DNA of 64,000 nt from PALSA-612 sp963776735 (lineage in GTDB: Bacteria; Actinomycetota; Thermoleophilia; Gaiellales; Gaiellaceae), in the NCBI GenBank assembly GCA_963776735.1, contig CAVZNV010000005.1, positions 10,000 through 73,999 of the forward strand, given 5' to 3'. This document shows positions 25,497-34,528 of the stretch, piece after piece (within the stretch, counting starts at the first letter, position 1; each line of letters starts with the position of its first letter). The position numbers were made by a program, and so were the translations under genes. The notes beneath the pieces were generated by a model. It was given only the letters and a program-made list of their open reading frames with translations, did not search any database and was not told where the DNA came from.

Positions 25497-25946
25497 ATGC
25501 TCGTGATCGGGATCGGGAACGCCTGGCGGAGCGACGACGCCGCCGGGCTCGCGGTCGCGCGCGTGCTGGAGGAGTCACCTCCGCCGGGAGTCGAGGTGCT
25601 CGCGCGCGAGGGCGAGCCGACCGAGCTGATCGACGTCTGGGCCGACGCAGAAGCGGTCTGGCTCGTCGACGCGGTCTCCTCCGGCGCACCGCCGGGCACC
25701 GTCCACCGCCTGGATGCGAGCGCCGAGCCCTTGCCGGCGGCGCTGTTCCGCGTCTCGAGCCACCTGGTCGGACTCGCCGAGGCGGTCGAGCTGGCCCGCG
25801 CGCTCGGCCGGCTGCCCGGGCGGGTAATCGTCTTCGGGATCGAGGGTGCGCGTTTTGAGGCGGGCGAAGGCGTGAGCCCGGAGGTGGTCGACGCGGTCGA
25901 CCGCGTCGCCGCAGCGATTCGCGAAGAGGCTCAGGAGGCGCAGTAG
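25497..25946 (+). CDS. hydrogenase maturation protease
   Basis: A 149-residue endopeptidase that removes the C-terminal tail of the large subunit after nickel insertion. It has the family start LVIGIGNAWRSDDAAG, with the nickel-sensing Asp at 13-14, the ligand region VWLVDAVSSG and the conserved SSHLVGLAEAVELA. ATG 25497 matches the family N-terminus; TTG 25491 is an in-frame alternative. Its nearby substrate is the large subunit at 22966. The 3' end overlaps the convergent serine hydrolase gene by 16 bases. Confidence 0.9.
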   Translation: MLVIGIGNAWRSDDAAGLAVARVLEESPPPGVEVLAREGEPTELIDVWADAEAVWLVDAVSSGAPPGTVHRLDASAEPLPAALFRVSSHLVGLAEAVELARALGRLPGRVIVFGIEGARFEAGEGVSPEVVDAVDRVAAAIREEAQEAQ

Positions 25947-27076
25947 AGCCGGTTCAGCGCCGTCTGCGTCGCCGTGTCGCTGCGCCCGTCGGCGGTGTGG
26001 CCGTTCAGCAGGAGCACGGCCACGCGTCGGCCGTCTCCCGACACGAACACGCTCGTCGAGAATCCGGCGCCGGCGCCCTCGTGCCCGTAGGCGACACCCG
26101 CGCAGCCGCTCCCGTCGACCCCGATGCCGAGGCCGTAGTTTCCGCTGGCACTCGACGGCGTCTCGAGCGCCTGCAGCTCGGCCGGCGGCAGCAGCTTCCC
26201 TTGCATCAGCCCGACGAGGAACCGCGCCTCGTCCCGGGCGTCGGACACGATGCCGCCGTTGGCGCCGAGACCGCCCGTCCAGCGCGTGGTGTCGGTGAGC
26301 GCTCCATTCGCGGCGACGCCGTATCCGTGGACGTGCGGCCCGGCGATCGAGGCGTGCGGGTCGTACGCAGCCGTCGTCAGGTGGAGCCGGTCGACGATCC
26401 GGCGACGGACGAGCGTGGCCAGGCTCGCACCGCCCACCTTCTCCTCGACGAGGCCGGCGACGATGTAGCCGATGTTCGAGTAGTGGTACGCGGTTCCGGG
26501 TGTGGACAGAAGCGGCAGGGCGGCGGCGAAGTCGACCCAGAGCCGGGGCGAGAACTCGTAGGCGGGATCGCGCTTCACGTGCTCGTAAAGCGCCGTCAGC
26601 CGCGCGCGAAGCGCGGGGTTCTTCACCTTCGCGATGTACCGCGCCGGATCCCGAGCGATGTCGTTCGTGTCGATCATCCCGCTCGTGTGGTCGAGAAGCT
26701 CGCGGAGGGTGATCCGGTTGCCGTAGGGGAGGAGGCCTGGCAGCCGCCGCGCAACCGTGTCGGCAAGACCGAGCCTGTGCTCGGCCACGAGCTGGAGCAT
26801 CAGTACCGCGGTCCACGCCTTGCTGACGCTCTCGAGCCGCATCCGCGCGTCGGGCTTCATCCGTTCGCCGGTCTTCACGTTCGCAAGGCCGGCCGCGCCG
26901 ACCCAGACGCCGTGTGGGCCGGCGACGTACGCCGTCCCGCCGGGCGCGATCCGGCCCGTGCCGATCACGAGTCCGTCGAGGATCCGCTGCAGATCGGGGC
27001 GGGCAGGCGCCGCGGGCTGGGCAAGGCCGGCCACGGCGGCCAGTGCGACGACGACGGCGAGCCCGAGCCGCCGCAT
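25931..27076 (-). CDS. secreted serine hydrolase, beta-lactamase class C / DD-peptidase family, copy 1
   Basis: A 381-residue exported protein with signal peptide (MRRLGLAVVVALAAVAGLAQP) and a complete beta-lactamase-like fold. The nucleophile motif Ser83-VS-Lys86, the second motif YHYSNIGY and the late GHEGAG segment are present. The family includes DD-peptidases, esterases and class C beta-lactamases; the substrate cannot be told. It is the last gene of a tnaA / GTPase operon, four bases after the GTPase stop. A close paralogue lies at 32746. Confidence 0.88.
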   Translation of the reverse strand: MRRLGLAVVVALAAVAGLAQPAAPARPDLQRILDGLVIGTGRIAPGGTAYVAGPHGVWVGAAGLANVKTGERMKPDARMRLESVSKAWTAVLMLQLVAEHRLGLADTVARRLPGLLPYGNRITLRELLDHTSGMIDTNDIARDPARYIAKVKNPALRARLTALYEHVKRDPAYEFSPRLWVDFAAALPLLSTPGTAYHYSNIGYIVAGLVEEKVGGASLATLVRRRIVDRLHLTTAAYDPHASIAGPHVHGYGVAANGALTDTTRWTGGLGANGGIVSDARDEARFLVGLMQGKLLPPAELQALETPSSASGNYGLGIGVDGSGCAGVAYGHEGAGAGFSTSVFVSGDGRRVAVLLLNGHTADGRSDTATQTALNRLYCAS

Positions 27077-27080
27077 CGCC

Positions 27081-28430
27081 TCAGGACGCCGTGGCGAGCG
27101 ACTCGCGCTCGATCCCCGCAAGCGAGGCGATCGGCGCAAGTACGTCGACGAGATTCGGACGTCCGATCTCGTCCAGCTCGTAGCGCACATGACGGATCGG
27201 ATGCCGCGACTCGATCAGGCGCCCGAGGTCGACAGGGGTCCCGCTGACGACGACGTCGCAGTCCGTCGCGTTGATCGTCGCCTCGAGCTCCGCGAGCTGT
27301 TCGTCGCCGTAGCCCATCGCCGGCAGCACCGCGCCGATGTGCGGATAGTCCACGAACACGCGCGCGATCGAGCCGACCGCGGTCGCCCGCGGGTCGACGC
27401 GCAGCGCTGCGCCTTCGCGCTCGGCCGCGACGGTCGCCGCGCCGAACGGCATGCCGCCGTGCGTGATCGTCGGTCCGTCCTCGACGCAGAGGACGCAGCG
27501 GCCGGCGAGCGGCGGGCCGTCCTCGAGCGTGACCGGCGAGGCCGCCCGCACGATCGTCGCCTCCGGGTTCACGAGCGCCACGTCGCGCTCGACCCGCTCG
27601 ATCGCCTCGATGCCGGCGCTGTCGACCTTGTTCACGACAACCACGTCCGCGAGGCGCAGGTTGGTCTCGCCCGGGTGGTAGTGCAGCTCCTGCCCGGCGC
27701 GAAGAGGATCGACGACGACCACCAGCAGGTCGGGCCGGAAGAAGGGGAAGTCGTTGTTGCCGCCGTCCCAGAGGATCACGTCGGCCTCGGACTCGGCGAG
27801 GGCCAGGATCGCCGCGTAGTCGACACCCGCGTAGACGGTCATGCCGAGCTCGACCGGGCCTTCGTACTCCTCGCGCTCCTCGATCGTCGGGTGCGCGGCG
27901 TCGATGTCGGCCAGGCTCGCGAACCGCTGCACGCGCATCGCCTCGAGGTCGCCGTACGGCATCGGATGCCGGACGAGGGCGACCCGCAGACCGGCGTCGA
28001 GCAGGATGCTGCCCATCCGCCGGCTCGTCTGGCTCTTGCCCGACCCCGTGCGGACCGCGCAGACCGCGACGACGGGCTTCGTCGATTCGAGCATCGTCGT
28101 CCTCGGTCCGAGCAGCCGGAAGTCGGCGCCCGCCGCGAGCGCGGTCGACGCCTTGTGCATGACCTCGTCGTGCGAGAGGTCGGAGTACGCGAGCACGACC
28201 TCGTCGACGTCCTCGTCGGCGATGAGCTGCGTGAGGTCCGGCTCGGGTACGACCGGGATTCCGTCCGGATAGAGCGGCCCGGCGAGTGGGGCGGGGTAGC
28301 AGCGGTGGTCGATGCCGGGGATCTGCGCCGCCGTGAACGCGACGACACGCGACTCGGGGTCGTCCCGGAAGAGGACGTTGAAATCGTGGAAGTCGCGCCC
28401 GCCGGCGCCCATGATCACGACGTTCGTCAT
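27081..28430 (-). CDS. cyclic 2,3-diphosphoglycerate synthase-like GTPase
   Basis: A 449-residue cytoplasmic protein. An N-terminal Rossmann-like domain (VVIMGAGGRDFHDFNVLF) is followed by a P-loop domain with GSGKS at 129-133, DGGNNDFPFF and the specificity-like VVNKVDSAG. Family knowledge: archaeal members make the thermoprotectant cyclic 2,3-diphosphoglycerate; bacterial members are mostly uncharacterised. Here it lies between tryptophanase and a serine hydrolase with a four-base overlap to the former, so it is co-expressed with amino-acid breakdown rather than with glycolysis genes. The product in this organism is uncertain. Confidence 0.85.
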   Translation of the reverse strand: MTNVVIMGAGGRDFHDFNVLFRDDPESRVVAFTAAQIPGIDHRCYPAPLAGPLYPDGIPVVPEPDLTQLIADEDVDEVVLAYSDLSHDEVMHKASTALAAGADFRLLGPRTTMLESTKPVVAVCAVRTGSGKSQTSRRMGSILLDAGLRVALVRHPMPYGDLEAMRVQRFASLADIDAAHPTIEEREEYEGPVELGMTVYAGVDYAAILALAESEADVILWDGGNNDFPFFRPDLLVVVVDPLRAGQELHYHPGETNLRLADVVVVNKVDSAGIEAIERVERDVALVNPEATIVRAASPVTLEDGPPLAGRCVLCVEDGPTITHGGMPFGAATVAAEREGAALRVDPRATAVGSIARVFVDYPHIGAVLPAMGYGDEQLAELEATINATDCDVVVSGTPVDLGRLIESRHPIRHVRYELDEIGRPNLVDVLAPIASLAGIERESLATAS

Positions 28431-29836
28431 CGACCCACCGCAAGCTCCGGGTGCAGGGCCTCGGCGCCCAGATCGGGATAGGCCTCAACGGGCTCGAAGC
28501 GGCCGAGGAAGAAGCGCAGGTGCTCCGGTTCGTAGGTAAACGCGAGCCCGGGGATCTCGTCCGCCCGCGCGCACACGCCGGCGACCACGTCGGCCACGTA
28601 GGCGAGGTGCTCCTGCGTGTAGACGCGGCGCGGAAGCGTGAGGCGCACGAGCTCGAGCCCGTCGTACGGCGCGCTGCCGTGCTGTCCGGAGACGATGCCG
28701 CGCTCCATCGAGCGGACGCCGCCCGCGAGGTAGAGCGCCGCCGCCAGTGACTGGGCCGGGAACTCCTCCTGCGGCACGCGACGGAGGATCCGCTTCGCAT
28801 CGAGGAAGACCGCGTGGGCGCCGACGGGGACGACGGTGGGCACACCGTGCTCGGCGAGCAAGCCGCCGAGGTACACGGCCTGTGCGATCACGTGCCGCAC
28901 CATCGCCTCGTCGGCGGCCTCGCGGATCCCCTGAGCCAGCGCTTCCATGTCGTGACCGGCCATGCCGCCGTAGTGCGCGAAGCCCTCGTAGAGCACGAGC
29001 TCCTCGCGCGCCCGCTCGGCAAGCAGGTCGTCGTTGAGGGCCAGGAAGCCGCCGATGGGGACGAAATGGTCCTTCTTGGACGAGAAGACGGCGCCGTCGG
29101 AGAGGCTCGCGAGCTCGCGGATCAGCTCGCCGAAGTCGCGTCCGGCCTGTCCCGGCTCGCGGTCCTGGATGAAGACGGCGTTCTCGGACATCCGTGTCGC
29201 GTCGAGGATCAGCGGGACGCCGTACTCGGCGGTCAGCGCCCGGACGGCCCGGAGGTTGTCGAGCGAGAACGGCTGGCCGCCGGCCATGTTCAGGCAGGCC
29301 TCCTGTCGGACGAAGGCGATCCGCTCCCGCCCCAGCTCGTGCAGCACGCGCTCGAGCGCCACCAGGTCGATGTTCCCCTTGAACGGAGAGAAGGCCTCGG
29401 GATCGCTCGCCTCGGGCACCGAGACGTCGCGCCAGAGCCCGCCGGCGAGCTCGACGTGAGCGCGCGAGGTCGTGAAGTAGAGGTTCGACGGCACGACCAG
29501 GCCCGGGTGGACGAGGATCTTCGCCAGCAGATGCTCGGCGCCGCGGCCCTGGTGCGTCGGGATCAGGTGGCGATACCCGTAGACCTCGTGCATCGCCGCC
29601 TCGAGCCGGAAGTAACTGCGCGACCCAGCGTAGGCCTCGTCTCCGAGCTCCATCGCGGCGCGCTGCTCCTGCGACATGGCGGACGTACCGCTGTCCGTGA
29701 GCAGGTCGACGAAGACGTCGTCGGAGCGGAGCAGGAACGTGTTCCAGCCCGCCTCCTCGATCGCCTCCCGCCGCCGCACCGGGTCAGCCAGCGAGATCGG
29801 CTCGACGACCTTGATCTTCCAGGGCGGAGGATTCAC
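28427..29836 (-). CDS. tnaA: tryptophanase (PLP-dependent beta-eliminating lyase)
   Basis: A 469-residue PLP enzyme, close to the usual 470, that cleaves tryptophan (or tyrosine in sister enzymes) to indole (phenol), pyruvate and ammonia. Family landmarks: the N-terminal WKIKVVEPI, DSGTSAMS, THQGRGAEH, and the PLP lysine in FSSKKDHFVPIGG. GTG 29836 matches the family N-terminus; GTG 29890 would add 18 unconserved residues. It heads an operon with the cDPG-synthase-like gene and a serine hydrolase. Trp versus Tyr preference cannot be decided by eye. Confidence 0.88.
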   Translation of the reverse strand: MNPPPWKIKVVEPISLADPVRRREAIEEAGWNTFLLRSDDVFVDLLTDSGTSAMSQEQRAAMELGDEAYAGSRSYFRLEAAMHEVYGYRHLIPTHQGRGAEHLLAKILVHPGLVVPSNLYFTTSRAHVELAGGLWRDVSVPEASDPEAFSPFKGNIDLVALERVLHELGRERIAFVRQEACLNMAGGQPFSLDNLRAVRALTAEYGVPLILDATRMSENAVFIQDREPGQAGRDFGELIRELASLSDGAVFSSKKDHFVPIGGFLALNDDLLAERAREELVLYEGFAHYGGMAGHDMEALAQGIREAADEAMVRHVIAQAVYLGGLLAEHGVPTVVPVGAHAVFLDAKRILRRVPQEEFPAQSLAAALYLAGGVRSMERGIVSGQHGSAPYDGLELVRLTLPRRVYTQEHLAYVADVVAGVCARADEIPGLAFTYEPEHLRFFLGRFEPVEAYPDLGAEALHPELAVGR

Positions 29837-29902
29837 GGCTCCATCGTCGGCCGCGGCCGCGCCCGGAACATCCGAGGCACCGCCGACCACCCGTGCGGGG
29901 AA

Positions 29903-30727
29903 CTACGCAGCTTCGTGAAGCGCCACGAGCCGCGGCTCGCGCGCGAGCCGCTGCAGCGCCTGCCGCTCGAGCCGGGCCGCCTCGTTGCGGGCCAGGCCGA
30001 GCCGGCGGCGCGCCTCCTCGGCGCACACGGGCTCCTGGTCGACGAGGCCGAAGCGGACCTCGATCAGTTGCCGCTCTCGCTCGGGCAGGTCGGCCACGGC
30101 CTCGCGCACCGTCGCCGCGGTGAGCCGGTCGGCGACTTCCTCGTAGGGGTCCGGCTCGCCGTCGGCGAGCGCCAGTCCCGGCGCGGCATCGTCGCCGGAG
30201 CCGCCGTCGAGGCTCGCGACCACCCGCGCCGCGTTCCGCACCTCGCGCATCTGCCGGACCGAAAGGCCTGCGCCGCGGGCGATCACGTCGTCGTCGGGCC
30301 GCTCACCCTGCTGCACCGACGTCTGTTCGGCGCGCGCGACCTTCTGCACACGCTGCGTCATGTGGGTCGGGAGCCGGATCAGGCGCGCCCGGTTGTCGAT
30401 CCCGCGCCGGATCGCCTGCCGGATCCACCACGTGGCGTAGGTGGAGAACTTGTAGCCCCTGCGCCAGTCGAATTTCTCGACGGCGCGGATCAGCCCGAGC
30501 GTCCCGTCCTGGATCAGGTCGAGGAGGGGGACGTCGTAGCCCTGGTAGTGCTTGGCGATCGAGACGACGAGCCGCAGGTTCGCGTTCACGACCCGGTCGC
30601 GAGCCTCTCGGTCGCCTCGTTCCACCCGGCGCATCAGCTCGACCTCCTGACGGCGCGTCAGCAACGGGTAGCGGGAGATCTCCGAGAGGTAGCGGCGGAG
30701 CGAGTCGATGTCGTCGACGGTCGCCAT
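29903..30727 (-). CDS. sigma-70 family RNA polymerase sigma factor (group 2/3)
   Basis: A 274-residue sigma factor. It has region 1.2 (LRRYLSEISRYPLLTRRQEVELMRRV), region 2 (ANLRLVVSIAKHYQG through FSTYATWWIRQAI), region 3 and region 4 (LPERERQLIEVRFGL). It lacks the long N-terminal extension of the primary factor, so it is an alternative sigma factor of SigB/HrdB-like type. It is transcribed towards tnaA with 66 bases between, and is divergent from the membrane gene at 30837. What it controls is unknown. Confidence 0.93.
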   Translation of the reverse strand: MATVDDIDSLRRYLSEISRYPLLTRRQEVELMRRVERGDREARDRVVNANLRLVVSIAKHYQGYDVPLLDLIQDGTLGLIRAVEKFDWRRGYKFSTYATWWIRQAIRRGIDNRARLIRLPTHMTQRVQKVARAEQTSVQQGERPDDDVIARGAGLSVRQMREVRNAARVVASLDGGSGDDAAPGLALADGEPDPYEEVADRLTAATVREAVADLPERERQLIEVRFGLVDQEPVCAEEARRRLGLARNEAARLERQALQRLAREPRLVALHEAA

Positions 30728-30836
30728 GCGATCAGGATCCGCCGACCGACGCGCCTGAGCATCCGGGAAACCACCGACAGACGGGAGAGGGAATCTCCCC
30801 GATGCGATCGGCCGACCCCGGAGCCATGCTCGAGGC

Positions 30837-31412
30837 ATGAACACGCGCCAGGTGGACGACGCGGCCGGCCGGCTCCACGAGCTCGGCGTCGAGAGCGTCG
30901 AGGATCTCGTCCTCGCCGTCGTCGCCACGGGGCTCGCGCTCGCCGCGACGCAGGTCCGGCCCGTCCTGGCGATGCCCTTCCTCCTCGGCGCGGTCGGTGT
31001 CGGCTTCCTCGGCGTCCGTGCGTACGTGCGGCGGACGTTCCTCGTCGAGGACCTCGCCGCCGAGCCCGACGCGTACGGGATTCCCGCCGTGCGCCACTTC
31101 GGGCTGCGCGTGACCGCTCTCGACCACCGGCGCGGGCTCGCGCGCACGATCCGGGCGGAAGCCTGCCAACCGCGGTTCGTCCCCGTCCGGACCGAGCTCG
31201 GTCGCCTTGCGAGCCTGCTCGAGGACGGACGTCGTCGGGTCGATCCGTGTGCGCTCGTGACGTTCGAGCAGTGGCTGCGGGACCCGGGCGGCTCGTTCCG
31301 CAACCCGGAGGTTCCGGCAGCCGAGCTCGGTGCCCGCCTGCGGAGCCTGTTCGCGGCGCTCGAGGTCGAGCCCGCTGCGGAGCGCCCGCAACCGGATCAG
31401 CGTCTTCCCTGA
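30837..31412 (+). CDS. hypothetical membrane protein
   Basis: A 191-residue protein with two predicted helices near the N-terminus (about 24-60, LVLAVVATGLALAATQ and MPFLLGAVGVGFLGV), followed by a soluble arginine-rich cytoplasmic part. It starts at ATG 30837 and is divergent from the sigma factor, with 109 bases between. I do not recognise a family. Its position suggests it may share control with the sigma factor, possibly as a membrane regulator, but nothing in the sequence shows this. Confidence 0.7.
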   Translation: MNTRQVDDAAGRLHELGVESVEDLVLAVVATGLALAATQVRPVLAMPFLLGAVGVGFLGVRAYVRRTFLVEDLAAEPDAYGIPAVRHFGLRVTALDHRRGLARTIRAEACQPRFVPVRTELGRLASLLEDGRRRVDPCALVTFEQWLRDPGGSFRNPEVPAAELGARLRSLFAALEVEPAAERPQPDQRLP

Positions 31413-31447
31413 GGCTCGCCGGCCCTTCGGCCCGGGAGACTCGCCCC

Positions 31448-31603
31448 ATGCGGACGAGGGTCCAACGCCCGCCGGCGGCGACGCGCGTGATGCGCACCGG
31501 CAAGACGAAGCGCGACCGAGCCTCGGGCGCGTGGGAAAACCACAGGCAGAACAAGGAATGGCGTCGATTCGAGGGCAAGCAGATACCGGAGGTGCCGAGA
31601 TGA
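31448..31603 (+). CDS. possible 51-residue basic protein coupled to asnA
   Basis: A short frame from ATG 31448 ends in a TGA that overlaps the asnA start codon (ATGA). The product is basic with a polar, aromatic C-terminal half (GAWENHRQNKEWRRFEG). The DNA of that half is clearly lower in GC than its surroundings. The coupling overlap is the main support for coding; there is no clear ribosome-binding site and no known family. It could instead be leader sequence of asnA. Confidence 0.35.
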   Translation: MRTRVQRPPAATRVMRTGKTKRDRASGAWENHRQNKEWRRFEGKQIPEVPR

Positions 31604-32745
31604 CCATGACCGTGTCGTCAGCGAAGGAAGCCGATCTCGCCGGCCCCGGCATCGGCGACTACGCCCAGCTCGAGCGCGTCCTGCCTTCCGACTATCGCGC
31701 GCTGCTCGGCCCGAAGGACACGATGCGCGCGCTGTACGAGGCGAAGCGGCTGATCGAGGAAGGCCTCTGCCGCCGGCTGAACCTCCTGCAGGTGCAAGTG
31801 CCGCTGATCGTCGACCATTCGAGCGGTGTCAACGACTACCTCGACCGCGACGGCTCGCGAACACCCGTGTCGTTCCACATCTCGAACGACCGCGACCTCC
31901 ACCCGATCGACGCCGAGGTCGTGCAGGCCGCGACGAAGTGGAAGCGCATGGCACTCCGCCAGTTCGGCATGGAGCCGGACGAAGGCCTGCTCACGGACAT
32001 GCGGGCGGTACGCAAGGACTACTTCCTCGACCACGACCATTCCGCCTACGTCGACCAGTGGGACTGGGAGAAGGCGATCACGGCCGACCAGCGCACGCTC
32101 GCCTTCCTGACCGAGACGGTCCGGGCGATCTGGGCCACGCTCAAGGACGCCGAGACCTACCTCCGCGAGACCTATCCCGCGCTCGCCGACGACCGCTACC
32201 CACCGCTGCCGGACGAGCTCCAGTTCGTGCACGCGGAGGACCTCCTCGCCGCCTACCCGAACCTGCCCCGCAAGCAGCGGGAGACGGCGATCCTCGAGGA
32301 GGCGCCCGCGCTCTTCATCTACGGGATCGGCTGGCCGCTCGCCGACGGGTACCCCCACGAGCTCCGCGCCGCCGACTACGACGACTGGTCGACCGAGACG
32401 GTCTCCGAGGACGGGCGGCCGATGCACGGCCTGAACGGCGACATCCTCGTCTGGAACCCGGTCACGCACCGGCGGCACGAGCTGATGTCAGGCGGTATCC
32501 GCGTCACGAAGGAGTCGCTCCGCCGCCAGCTCGAGCTGTCGGGACAGCTCGAGTTCCTCGAGCTCCCGTACCACCAGGCCATCCTCCGGGACGAGATCCC
32601 GCTCTCGATCGGCGCCGGCATCGGCCAGTCGCGGACGATGATGCTCCTGCTCCGGAAAGCGCACCTCGGCGAGGTGAGCGTCTCCGTCTGGCCGCAGGTG
32701 CTCAGGGACATCTGCGCCGACAAGGGCATCCCCGTCCTGGCCTGA
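31600..32745 (+). CDS. asnA: aspartate-ammonia ligase
   Basis: A 381-residue enzyme that forms asparagine from aspartate, ammonia and ATP. It is class II tRNA-synthetase-like, with the AsnA landmarks LLQVQVPLIVDHSSGVNDYLDR, VVQAATKWKRMAL, DHDHSAYVDQWDWEK, and the C-terminal SIGAGIGQSR. It is about 50 residues longer than the E. coli enzyme, mainly through insertions. ATG 31600 has an AGGTGCC region and upstream GGAGG at proper distance. It ends exactly where the convergent serine hydrolase ends. Ammonia-dependent AsnA is more typical of fermenting bacteria and archaea than of aerobic actinobacteria. Confidence 0.93.
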   Translation: MTMTVSSAKEADLAGPGIGDYAQLERVLPSDYRALLGPKDTMRALYEAKRLIEEGLCRRLNLLQVQVPLIVDHSSGVNDYLDRDGSRTPVSFHISNDRDLHPIDAEVVQAATKWKRMALRQFGMEPDEGLLTDMRAVRKDYFLDHDHSAYVDQWDWEKAITADQRTLAFLTETVRAIWATLKDAETYLRETYPALADDRYPPLPDELQFVHAEDLLAAYPNLPRKQRETAILEEAPALFIYGIGWPLADGYPHELRAADYDDWSTETVSEDGRPMHGLNGDILVWNPVTHRRHELMSGGIRVTKESLRRQLELSGQLEFLELPYHQAILRDEIPLSIGAGIGQSRTMMLLLRKAHLGEVSVSVWPQVLRDICADKGIPVLA

Positions 32746-33937
32746 TCAGGCCGCGCAGAAGAGCCTGCCGACCGCCGCGTACGCGGCGTTGCTGGACCGC
32801 GTCCCGGGCGACATGCCGGAGGAGGTGTTGCCGTCGAGCAGGAGGACGGCGACGCGCCTTCCGTCGGGCGAGACGAGCGTCCAGCTCGTGCTCGAGAAGC
32901 TCGCTCCGCCGTGTCCGAACGCGTCGCCCCCGCACGTCGGGACGATCGCGATGCCGAGGCCGTAGTACGGATTGGCGGACGAGGGCGTCTCCATTGCGTC
33001 CAGCTGGGCTCGCCCGAGAATCCTGCCCTGCATCAGGGCGACGAGGAACCGTGCCTCGTCGCGCGCGCTCGCGATCATCGCGCCGCTCGCACCCTCGTCG
33101 ACGCGGTACCAGCCGGTCGCGTCGACCGGCGAGCCGTCCCGCGCGACGCTGTAGCCGCGCGGATGCCGTACTCCGACTTCGCCGCCCGGGACGTAGGCGG
33201 CGCTCGACAGCCCCAGCGGCTTGGCGATCCTCGCCTGGATCAGCTGTCCGAGCGGCGCGCCTCCCGCTCGAGCCGCGATCAGGCCGGCGACCTCGTAGCC
33301 GATGTTCGAATAGTGGTACTCGGCACCCGGCGTCGAGAGCAGAGGCAGCGTCGCGGTGAATCGCTGGGCGACGGCCGGCGCGACCTTCGCCCGCGGATTC
33401 TGTCGCGAGCCGATGCAAGAGGCCGAGCATCTCCGCCTTGAGGCGGGGATCCCGGACCCGTTCGACGTAGAGCTGCACGTTCCGGTCGAACGCGTCCTGG
33501 CCGACCATCCCGCTCGTGTGGTTCAACAGCTCGCGCACCGTGATCTGCCCGCCGTAAGGGAACATGCCGGGCAGCCAGCGCTCGATCGTGTCGTCGAGCC
33601 GCAGCTTTCCCTCGGCGGCCAGCTGCAGGATCACGACCGCGGCCCAGGTCTTGGTATTGCTGTCCAGGTGCATCGGCGCGCCGGCCCACATCGGCTCGCC
33701 CGTCTTCACATTCGCGAGCCCGGCCGTCCCGATCCAGGTGCCGTGCGGCCCGGAGACGAAGGCGACTCCTCCCGGCGCGACTCGTCCCGGGCCCGAGACG
33801 AGCCCGTCGAGTACAGGCTGAAGCCCGGGCCGCGCCGGCGCCCCTCCGCCTGCGAGCTCGAGCCCGGCCACGGTCCCGCCGGCAGCGAGGAGCGCGAGTG
33901 CGACGAGCAGGCCTAGCAGCAGGATGCGTCGATGCAT
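32746..33937 (-). CDS. secreted serine hydrolase, beta-lactamase family, copy 2, frameshifted
   Basis: A paralogue of the protein at 25931, about 397 residues when repaired. It has a signal peptide (MHRRILLLGLLVALALLAAGG), the SxxK nucleophile motif in DSNTKTW and the YHYSNIGY motif. The two halves lie in different frames, with the break near 33408 between GLLHRLA and the continuation RQNPRAKVAPAVAQRF. GAGGAGG directly before ATG 33937 supports the start. The stop codon lies back to back with the asnA stop. Because both active-site motifs and the end of the fold are kept, a one-base consensus error is more likely than decay. Confidence 0.8.
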
Positions 33938-34083
33938 CGACCTCCTCAGGTCACCGGCAGCCTCGCACACTCGCCCCGGGCATCCATCGGCGTCGGCCAC
34001 TGTCCGTGGTTGCGTACTTGTCCGCACGGGGTTCGGTGGGGACGCTGATTCGATCGGCGAGGGGCCGGGACGATCATCGAGCC

Positions 34084-34524
34084 ATGCAGGGAACGATCCG
34101 ACGGCAGGGCTCCGACCAGGTCTCGCTCGCCGACGCATGCGTCGCGGACGTGATGACCGAGGGGCTGATCAGCTGCGCGCCGTCGACGCCGCTCCGCAGC
34201 GTCGCGCGGCTGATGGCGACGCACCGCGTGCACTCCGTCTTCGTCTTCGACTACGGCCTAGAGGACGACGAGAACACCGAGCTCTGGGGCATCGTCTCCG
34301 ACCTCGACCTCGTCGCCGCCGCCTGGGCCGACGTCGACCAGCAGACCGCCGGCGAGAGCGCGGTCACGCCGCTCGTGTACGTCTCCAGGCACGACGACCT
34401 ACGGCACGCGGCCCAGCTGATGGCCGAGAGCGGCGTCTCGCACCTTGCAGTCGTCGACCCCGCCACCGAGCGGCCGGTCGGCGTGGTCTCGACCCTCGAC
34501 ATCGCCCGCGCGGTCGCGGGCTGA
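34084..34524 (+). CDS. two-CBS-domain protein
   Basis: A 146-residue cytoplasmic protein made of paired CBS domains (ADVMTEGLISCAPSTPL, then LVYVSRHDDLRHAAQLMAESG and the end GVVSTLDIARAVAG). Such modules bind adenine nucleotides or S-adenosylmethionine and signal energy state. It is the first gene of a run into the oxidoreductase operon, five bases before the flavoprotein start, so it may tune that complex. The 146 bases upstream contain no clear promoter that I can name. Confidence 0.88.
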   Translation: MQGTIRRQGSDQVSLADACVADVMTEGLISCAPSTPLRSVARLMATHRVHSVFVFDYGLEDDENTELWGIVSDLDLVAAAWADVDQQTAGESAVTPLVYVSRHDDLRHAAQLMAESGVSHLAVVDPATERPVGVVSTLDIARAVAG

Positions 34525-34528
34525 CGCC

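Noticed and set aside
28814..31603. Long plus-strand frame opposite tnaA and the sigma factor
   Set aside because: Antisense to two well-supported genes. Only its last 51 codons (31448-31603) are free of them and were kept as a low-confidence small gene.
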